The position numbers were made by a program, and so were the translations under genes. A DNA stretch of 64,000 nt from Pseudomonas putida (lineage in GTDB: Bacteria > Pseudomonadota > Gammaproteobacteria > Pseudomonadales > Pseudomonadaceae), in the NCBI RefSeq assembly GCF_002906855.1, contig NZ_MINI01000038.1, forward strand, positions 1,240,001 to 1,304,000, read 5' to 3'. The notes under the pieces are model-generated. The model made no database searches. It saw nothing but the letters and a program-made list of their open reading frames with translations, and had not been told where the DNA came from. This document shows positions 59,227-64,000 of this stretch, one piece after another. The first letter of the stretch is position 1. Each line of letters begins with the position of its first letter.

Positions 59227-59700
59227 ATGACCATGACCACCAATACAGCGACCATCTTCGAGAACATCTCCAAGGCCGGAGCGGTATCCTCAACGACTCT
59301 CAACGGCTTACCCGGTATGTCGTCCTTGGAGATCGCTGAGATCACCGGTAAGCGCCATGACCATGTACTCAGAGACATCCGAAAGATGCTCAACGAGCTG
59401 GAAAGGGAGACCCCAAATCTGGGGGCACCTCAATGGGTCGAGGCCAGCTACCAGTCCAGTCAAAGCAAGTTATTACCGCTGACCATCCTCGACAAAGAGC
59501 TGACCTTTACGCTGCTCTCCCGGTATTCCTTCAAGCTGTCCAACATGATCGTCAAGCGCTGGCTTGAACTGGAAGGCTCAGGGTTTGAACGTGTGTCGAT
59601 ACAGGCTGCTGTGGTTCACCTGCTCGAACGAGAGAAGGACAACTATCGAATCGCAATGAGGGACATCAAGGCCGCTGCAAGGCGTCTCAAGGCCCGCTGA
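59227..59700 (+). CDS. Rha-family phage regulatory protein
   Basis: A 157-aa protein. It contains the Rha domain: MSSLEIAEITGKRHDHVLRD, then IRKMLNEL, then LLPLTILDKELTFTLLSRYS and VKRWLELE. Rha proteins are temperate-phage and satellite regulators found near antirepressor and repressor genes. A GAGGAAAA ribosome site lies about ten bases before the ATG at 59227; an ATG two codons later is also possible. In this element it may control integrase or excision state, and it is the only intact regulator-like gene. Confidence 0.82.
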   Translation: MTMTTNTATIFENISKAGAVSSTTLNGLPGMSSLEIAEITGKRHDHVLRDIRKMLNELERETPNLGAPQWVEASYQSSQSKLLPLTILDKELTFTLLSRYSFKLSNMIVKRWLELEGSGFERVSIQAAVVHLLEREKDNYRIAMRDIKAAARRLKAR

Positions 59701-59779
59701 GGTCGTTGATTGATACTTCCTCAAACGAAGCGTGACGGGCTATGCTCAATAGCTAAGTTGCCCACAAAAAGGTCCCGCG

Positions 59780-59998
59780 ATGAGTGTCACACTGTGCTAC
59801 ACCTACAAGGGCAAACGGGTAGTCACTAAGGTGCCTGTCCAGTCTCTGACACCACATGCGGCGCTATGCTATGCCTTGCTTCAATCAGGCGCTTCTAATG
59901 ACCAATCTCAAGGGAGTTGGCCGCATACCTATGAGCGCCTCCTTGAGGTAGCCCTGCAACACGAACTCACAGACGTTCGCTTTCACAAGTCACTCTAA
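59780..59998 (+). CDS. Small element protein, unknown function
   Basis: A 72-aa protein, MSVTLCYTYKGKRVVTKVPV onward, ending TDVRFHKSL. It has a beta-rich start and a helical end with no membrane segment. The upstream AAAAGGTCC is a modest ribosome site. I recognise no domain. It lies 19 bp before the tiny membrane protein gene and shares its direction. Confidence 0.55.
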   Translation: MSVTLCYTYKGKRVVTKVPVQSLTPHAALCYALLQSGASNDQSQGSWPHTYERLLEVALQHELTDVRFHKSL

Positions 59999-60016
59999 CC
60001 CTTCAAGGAGAACCCC

Positions 60017-60097
60017 ATGGACCACCTACAGGCCCTCTACTGGGTCTGTCTGGCCGTTCAACTGGGGTTCTGGTTGTGGTCGCATAGGCCCCCTTGA
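60017..60097 (+). CDS. 26-aa predicted membrane peptide
   Basis: The frame encodes MDHLQALYWVCLAVQLGFWL followed by WSHRPP. Residues about 5-21 form one hydrophobic, Trp-rich helix with a short basic tail. A consensus ribosome site AAGGAGA stands six bases before the ATG, much stronger than for most neighbours, which argues for translation. Tiny membrane peptides in phages and satellites can act in lysis, superinfection exclusion or host toxicity. None of these is shown. Confidence 0.55.
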   Translation: MDHLQALYWVCLAVQLGFWLWSHRPP

Positions 60098-60298
60098 GAA
60101 TCTGACAGAAAAATCTGAAAGGTCACCATTACAAGACTTCCCGCGCAGGCTCCCCCGTAGGCCCTCGCATGGGTGCCCGTGGGCGCGTTAAGGACCCTCG
60201 CGGGCAGGCGATAAGGACCCCAGCGATGGGACAAAGATGCGCCAAAGCTGTAACAAACCGGGGCCTTACCGTGCTACGCTGAGGCTTCCTAACGTGCC
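60098..60298. other. 201-bp non-coding right end of the element
   Basis: No gene is visible. TAAGGACCC occurs twice, 23 bp apart (60189 and 60212). Three related G/C motifs (CCCTCGCATGGG, CCCTCGCGGGC, CCCAGCGATGGG) lie at 60159-60230. A GCCCGTGGGC palindrome lies near 60177. Iterated motifs beside an attachment site could be integrase arm sites, an origin or a packaging signal. Confidence 0.5.
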
Positions 60299-61906
60299 TC
60301 ATTCGGTCGGTGTAAGGATCGTATCCTTCGCTTCTGAAAGCAGCCCTGGATAGTCCAGCGTGTAGTGGAGACCCCGAGATTCCTTGCGTTGCATGGCTGA
60401 CCTAATCATCAGCTCCGCTACCTGAGCAAGGTTCCTCAGTTCGATCAGGTCCCTACTTACTCGGTAGTTGCTGTAGAACTCGTCGATCTCGTCGAGCAGC
60501 AGGCGCACGCGATGCTCGGCGCGCTGCAAGCGTTTGCTGGTGCGCACGATCCCCACGTAGTCCCACATGAAGCGGCGCAACTCGTCCCAGTTGTGGGCGA
60601 TGATCACGTCTTCATCCGAATCGGTGACCTGGCTGGCGTCCCAGCAGGGCAGGGCCCTGGGCATGGCGATCTGGTCCAGATGTGCCTGGATGTCCGCCGC
60701 TGCGGCACGGCCATAGACGAAGCACTCCAGCAACGAGTTGCTGGCCATGCGGTTGGCGCCGTGCAGGCCGGTGAAGCTGGTTTCGCCGATGGCGTACAGG
60801 CCGGGCACATCGGTGTGGCCACGATCATCGACCATGACCCCGCCACAGGTGTAATGGGCGGCCGGAACCACCGGAATCGGCTGGCGGGTGATGTCGATGC
60901 CGAAGGCCAGGCAGCGTTCATAGACAGTCGGGAAGTGGCTCTTGATGAAGTCGGCCGGCTTGTGAGTGATGTCCAGGTAGACGCAGTCGACCCCCAGTCG
61001 CTTCATCTCGTGGTCGATGGCGCGGGCGACGATATCGCGCGGGGCCAGTTCTTCGCGCGGGTCGAAGCGCGGCATGAAACGCTCACCGTTAGGCAGCCGC
61101 AACAGCGCGCCTTCGCCACGCAAGGCCTCGGTGACCAGGAAGCTCTTGGCCTGAGGGTGATACAGGCAGGTCGGGTGGAACTGGTTGAATTCCAGGTTTG
61201 CCACCCGGCAGCCGGCGCGCCAGGCCATGGCGATGCCATCGCCGCAGGCTCCGTCGGGGTTGCTGGTATAGAGGTAGACCTTGGCTGCGCCCCCCGTGGC
61301 CAGCACGGTGAAGCGCGCGCCGAAGGTGTCGACTTCGCCGCTGTTGCGGTTCAGCACGTAGGCACCCAGGCAGCGGTCACCCGCCAGGCCCAGGCGGCGT
61401 TCGGTGATCAGGTCGACCGCCACGCGCTGCTCCAGCAATTCGATGTTCGGGCGCTTGCGCGCTTGTTCGAGCAGGGTGGTGAAAATCGCCGCGCCAGTGG
61501 CGTCGGCGGCGTGGATGATGCGTCGGTGGCTGTGGCCGCCTTCGCGGGTCAGGTGGAACTCGAAACCCCCATCATCGACGCTGTAGTGCTCATCGCGGGT
61601 AAAGGGCACACCTTGCTCGATCAGCCATTCGATGGCTTCGCGGCTGTGCTCGACGGTAAAGCGCACAGCGTCTTCGTCGCACAGGCCACCGCCGGCATTG
61701 AGGGTGTCCTCGACATGCGACTGCACGGTGTCGGTGTCGTCGAGTACGGCGGCGACCCCGCCTTGGGCCCAGAAGGTCGAGCCGTTGGCCAGGTCGCCCT
61801 TGCTCAGCACGGCAATGCGCAAATGGCCGGGAAGGTTAAGTGCCAGGCTGAGACCGGCTGCGCCGCTGCCGATCACCAGGACATCATGTTGGAATTGTTG
61901 GCTCAT
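60299..61906 (-). CDS. nadB: L-aspartate oxidase NadB with element-supplied C-terminus
   Basis: A 535-aa flavoenzyme that oxidises L-aspartate to iminosuccinate in NAD synthesis. It has the N-terminal FAD motif VLVIGSGAAGLSLAL, ATGGAAKVYLYTSNP, the active-site segment RDIVARAIDHEMKRLGVD and SFTGLHGANRMASNSLLECF. Codons up to EFYSNY (60464-61906) are native. The last 53 or so codons (60299-60463) belong to the integrated element and differ from the displaced native tail by about 27 synonymous and five replacement changes. Arginine codons become AGG three times. Length and conserved residues are normal, so the enzyme should work. Confidence 0.93.
   Translation of the reverse strand: MSQQFQHDVLVIGSGAAGLSLALNLPGHLRIAVLSKGDLANGSTFWAQGGVAAVLDDTDTVQSHVEDTLNAGGGLCDEDAVRFTVEHSREAIEWLIEQGVPFTRDEHYSVDDGGFEFHLTREGGHSHRRIIHAADATGAAIFTTLLEQARKRPNIELLEQRVAVDLITERRLGLAGDRCLGAYVLNRNSGEVDTFGARFTVLATGGAAKVYLYTSNPDGACGDGIAMAWRAGCRVANLEFNQFHPTCLYHPQAKSFLVTEALRGEGALLRLPNGERFMPRFDPREELAPRDIVARAIDHEMKRLGVDCVYLDITHKPADFIKSHFPTVYERCLAFGIDITRQPIPVVPAAHYTCGGVMVDDRGHTDVPGLYAIGETSFTGLHGANRMASNSLLECFVYGRAAAADIQAHLDQIAMPRALPCWDASQVTDSDEDVIIAHNWDELRRFMWDYVGIVRTSKRLQRAEHRVRLLLDEIDEFYSNYRVSRDLIELRNLAQVAELMIRSAMQRKESRGLHYTLDYPGLLSEAKDTILTPTE
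60464..60482. other. attR core (19 bp)
   Basis: A second copy of GTAGTTGCTGTAGAACTCG. To its right native nadB continues in host codon usage; to its left lies the element-borne nadB tail. The nadB reading frame passes through it without a break. Confidence 0.9.
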
Positions 61907-62255
61907 GTCGGGACACTAGTAATCTTTGGAAAGGGCGCGGCACAATAGTCACGTGCAGATGGCAATGTGAAACTATCGTGAATGCTGGCCGGGCTGCCTT
62001 TATAGCAGCCTGCGGCAGCCAATTTCCATGCTAGTTAGGACGTTGCGTCAATCTTTGCGGGAACTTTCCGATACGGCCGGAAATCCTATGAAGGCTGTCC
62101 GCACGCCACAATTTGCCGCGGCGACGCAGGGCGGCAGCTCTATTCGGGCTGACACCTGCGTATTCGAAACCTGATTATCGACGTAGCGGGCCGTGACCGC
62201 GCAGCGTCTTCCGTGCGAGCCGACCAAGGGCCGCAGGAAACTTGCTTGGAGGGGA

Positions 62256-62282
62256 GAACTTTTGCGCAAAGCCCGAGTCTAT
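62256..62282 (+). promoter_or_regulatory. AlgU (sigma-22)-type autoregulated promoter of algU
   Basis: GAACTT (62256-62261), a 16-bp spacer and TCTAT (62278-62282) fit the extracytoplasmic sigma consensus GAACTT-N16/17-TCtgA. It lies 60 bp before the algU ATG, as expected for self-activation of the operon. A weaker second match, GAACTT-N17-TCCTA, starts at 62061. The rest of the 435-bp nadB-algU region (61907-62341) shows no other recognised feature. Confidence 0.7.
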
Positions 62283-62341
62283 GGTTGCAAGCCTGAACAA
62301 AGGCTGTGGCAACGCTCCTTCGAGTTCACTGAGGAGTGTTC

Positions 62342-62923
62342 ATGCTAACCCAGGAAGAGGATCAGCAGCTTGTCGAGCGCGTGCAGCGCGGCGACAGGCG
62401 AGCGTTCGATCTGTTGGTGCTGAAGTATCAGCACAAGATTCTAGGGTTGATCGTGCGGTTTGTTCACGACACCCACGAGGCCCAGGATGTGGCGCAGGAA
62501 GCCTTTATCAAGGCCTACCGTGCGCTTGGCAATTTCCGCGGTGACAGTGCGTTTTATACCTGGCTGTACCGCATCGCCATCAACACGGCGAAGAACTACC
62601 TGGTGTCCCGTGGAAGACGGCCACCAGACAGCGATGTGAGCTCCGAGGATGCGGAGTTTTACGACGGCGATCATGGTCTCAAGGATCTCGAGTCCCCAGA
62701 GCGCTCGTTGTTGCGGGATGAAATCGAAGGCACTGTCCATCGCACCATCCAGCAACTGCCCGAAGACCTGCGCACGGCACTGACGCTGCGTGAGTTCGAC
62801 GGGTTGAGTTACGAAGACATTGCCAGTGTCATGCAATGTCCGGTGGGTACCGTGCGCTCTCGAATCTTCCGCGCTCGGGAGGCCATAGATAAAGCCCTGC
62901 AGCCGTTGTTGCAGGAAACCTGA
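62342..62923 (+). CDS. algU: ECF sigma factor AlgU (RpoE)
   Basis: A 193-aa group 4 sigma factor, the usual length. Region 2 includes YQHKILGLIVRFVHDTHEAQ, VAQEAFIKAYRAL and YTWLYRIAINTAKNY, and region 4 includes LREFDGLSYEDIASVMQCPV and GTVRSRIFRAREAI. It directs envelope-stress and alginate genes and is held by the anti-sigma factor MucA. The ATG at 62342 has GAGGAG five bases upstream; the in-frame GTG at 62336 overlaps that site. It is the first gene of algU-mucA-mucB. Confidence 0.95.
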   Translation: MLTQEEDQQLVERVQRGDRRAFDLLVLKYQHKILGLIVRFVHDTHEAQDVAQEAFIKAYRALGNFRGDSAFYTWLYRIAINTAKNYLVSRGRRPPDSDVSSEDAEFYDGDHGLKDLESPERSLLRDEIEGTVHRTIQQLPEDLRTALTLREFDGLSYEDIASVMQCPVGTVRSRIFRAREAIDKALQPLLQET

Positions 62924-62954
62924 GACAGCGGCGACAGCCGAGAGAGGAACCGCC

Positions 62955-63545
62955 ATGAGTCGTGAAGCTTTGCAGGAATCGCTGTCCGCGGTGATGGATA
63001 ACGAAGCGGACGAACTGGAATTGCGTCGCGTGTTGAACGCCGTCGACGATGCCGAAACCCGTGCCACCTGGTCGCGTTACCAGGTAGCCCGCGCAGCTAT
63101 GCACAAGGAACTGCTGCTGCCCAAGCTGGATATCGCTTCGGCGGTCTCCGCCGCGTTGGCCGATGAAGCCGTGCCGGCCAAGGTCAAGCAGGGCCCGTGG
63201 CGCAGCATTGGCCGCTTGGCCGTGGCTGCCTCGGTCACTGTAGCGGTGCTGGCTGGCGTACGCATGTACAACCAGGACGAGATCACCGGCGCCGAGCTGG
63301 CTGCCCAGCAGCCTGCACAGCAAGGCCTGACCATGCCACAAAGTCAGGGCCCTGCGGTTTTGGCAGGCTATAGTGAAAGCAGTGAGCAACCGACCGGGCC
63401 TATGGCCAACGGCGTGCTGCAGAACCAGGCCGGCTGGGATCAGCGTCTGCCAGGCTATCTGCGCCAGCACGCGCAGGAATCCGCGCTCAAGGGCACTGAA
63501 ACCGCCCTGCCGTATGCCCGCGCCGCCAGCCTGGAAAACCGCTAA
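62955..63545 (+). CDS. mucA: Anti-sigma factor MucA
   Basis: A 196-aa single-pass protein. The N-terminal cytoplasmic AlgU-binding domain reads REALQESLSAVMDNEADELE and RVLNAVDDAETRATWSRYQV, the transmembrane helix is near 83-102 (LAVAASVTVAVLAGVRMY), and a periplasmic tail follows, which is cut by AlgW/MucP under stress. The reading frame is intact with no mucoidy-type truncation. It lies 31 bp after algU. Confidence 0.93.
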   Translation: MSREALQESLSAVMDNEADELELRRVLNAVDDAETRATWSRYQVARAAMHKELLLPKLDIASAVSAALADEAVPAKVKQGPWRSIGRLAVAASVTVAVLAGVRMYNQDEITGAELAAQQPAQQGLTMPQSQGPAVLAGYSESSEQPTGPMANGVLQNQAGWDQRLPGYLRQHAQESALKGTETALPYARAASLENR

Positions 63546-63557
63546 GTAAGGAGGATC

Positions 63558-64000
63558 ATGCGCGCGCTACCTCTCCTGTCGCTGCTGATAGGCAGCTGCA
63601 TGACGGTGCCAGCGTTGGCAGCCAATTCATCGCCCGAGGCGAGTGAATGGTTGAACAAGCTGGCACAGGCCGAGCAGAAGCAGAGTTACCAGGGCTCCTT
63701 CGTCTACGAACGTAACGGCAGCTTTTCTTCCCACGATATCTGGCATCGCGTTCAGGACGGCAAGGTCAGCGAGCGGCTTCTGCAGCTCGATGGCACCGCC
63801 CAGGAAATCGTGCGCGTGAATGGCAAGGTGCAGTGCGTCAGTGGTGCCTTGGCGAGCGGTGTAAGTAACCTTCCCGATTCTGCACAGCGTTCGCTCGATC
63901 CCCTCAAGTTGATGAGCTGGTATGACCTGAGCGTGGCAGGCAAGTCACGGGTCGCTGACCGCGATGCCGTGATTGTCACGCTGACACCTCGCGATCAGCA
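63558..64000 (+). CDS. mucB: MucB, N-terminal part (cut by window edge)
   Basis: The ATG at 63558 has AAGGAGGAT upstream. A signal peptide (LLSLLIGSCMTVPALAAN) is followed by the MucB/RseB N-domain (EWLNKLAQAEQKQSYQGSFV, YERNGSF, RLLQLDGTAQEIVRV). MucB binds the periplasmic tail of MucA and protects it from cleavage until envelope signals release it. The frame is open to the last base of the window. Confidence 0.93.
   Translation, partial: MRALPLLSLLIGSCMTVPALAANSSPEASEWLNKLAQAEQKQSYQGSFVYERNGSFSSHDIWHRVQDGKVSERLLQLDGTAQEIVRVNGKVQCVSGALASGVSNLPDSAQRSLDPLKLMSWYDLSVAGKSRVADRDAVIVTLTPRDQ

Larger units (their letters stand above)
53825..60482. mobile_element. 6.6-kb integrated phage-satellite-like element in nadB
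   Basis: It is bounded by a 19-bp direct repeat at 53825-53843 and 60464-60482 (6639-bp period). Codon choice and base composition differ from the neighbours, with visibly lower GC. Contents in order: tyrosine integrase, BRO-N gene split by an IS66 remnant, T7-type promoter, 211-aa protein, 109-aa protein, second T7-type promoter, 133-aa protein, capsid-like protein, Rha regulator, two small proteins, non-coding end, recoded nadB tail. I found no terminase, portal, tail, lysis or replication genes. This fits a satellite dependent on a helper phage; that interpretation is inference. Confidence 0.85.

Noticed and set aside
53825..60482. Interpretation as a complete temperate prophage
   Set aside because: No terminase, portal, tail, lysis or replication gene was found in 6.6 kb.
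62061..62088. A second AlgU-type promoter GAACTT-N17-TCCTA upstream of algU
   Set aside because: The -10 part matches poorly and it lies 250 bp from the gene; kept only as a remark in the promoter entry.
1..64000. CRISPR arrays, rRNA genes or full-length insertion sequences
   Set aside because: No regularly spaced repeats of CRISPR type, no rRNA sequence and no intact transposase were seen; the only multi-copy short repeats are REP elements and the protein-coding AEDG repeats.

Overview
The window is a stretch of a Pseudomonas putida-group chromosome. Gene order and protein sequences match what I remember of the P. putida KT2440 segment from pcaDC through ttgABC/ttgR, kgtP, phaG, ung, tctABC-opdH-tctDE and nadB to algU-mucA-mucB. 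Coding is dense and GC-rich, and P. putida-type REP palindromes lie between genes. No database was consulted; all names rest on sequence recognition.

Layout. 1-2.2 kb: end of the protocatechuate (pca) operon, an Mpo1-like membrane protein and a LysR regulator. 2.2-12 kb: an OprD-type porin, the TtgABC solvent/antibiotic efflux pump with its divergent TetR repressor TtgR and operator, and a 14-helix MFS exporter. 12-21 kb: oxaloacetate decarboxylase-like enzyme, three regulators (two LysR, one AraC), an MBL-fold protein, an SDR, a TPP enzyme, a flavin reductase and a secreted repeat protein. 21.5-29.4 kb: DUF347 membrane protein, alpha-ketoglutarate permease kgtP with a sigma-54 promoter and candidate enhancer repeats, its two-component system, and beta-glucosidase bglX. 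29.5-44.3 kb: mixed housekeeping genes (methyltransferase, glycerophosphodiesterase, SulP carrier, tRNA-Gly, phaG, rsuA, diguanylate cyclase, ung) plus a small accessory patch with an HTH protein, a DUF4917 protein and a decayed RelE/HigA toxin-antitoxin module. 43.3-51 kb: the tricarboxylate uptake locus abrB-tctABC-opdH with divergent tctDE. 51-53.7 kb: HDOD protein, YgfZ, SdhE and YgfX. 60.3-64 kb: nadB, algU, mucA and the start of mucB.

The striking part is 53.8-60.5 kb, a 6.6-kb integrated element inside the 3' end of nadB. It is bounded by a 19-bp identical core (53825-53843 and 60464-60482). It encodes a tyrosine integrase, a BRO-N protein split by a 204-bp IS66 remnant with an 8-bp target duplication, a Rha-family regulator, an HK97-fold-like candidate capsid protein and several small unknown proteins. 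I see no terminase, portal, tail, lysis or replication genes. At its right end it carries its own nadB tail, which keeps 54 of 59 residues but has about half of its codons changed synonymously. NadB is therefore kept whole while the native tail is stranded on the left. Two plus-strand sites (56066 and 57249) match, almost to the base, the promoter consensus I remember for gh-1, a T7-like lytic phage of P. putida. One precedes a 211-aa gene and the other precedes the capsid-like gene block. My reading, which is inference, is a minimal phage satellite whose genes are switched on directly by the RNA polymerase of an infecting T7-like phage.
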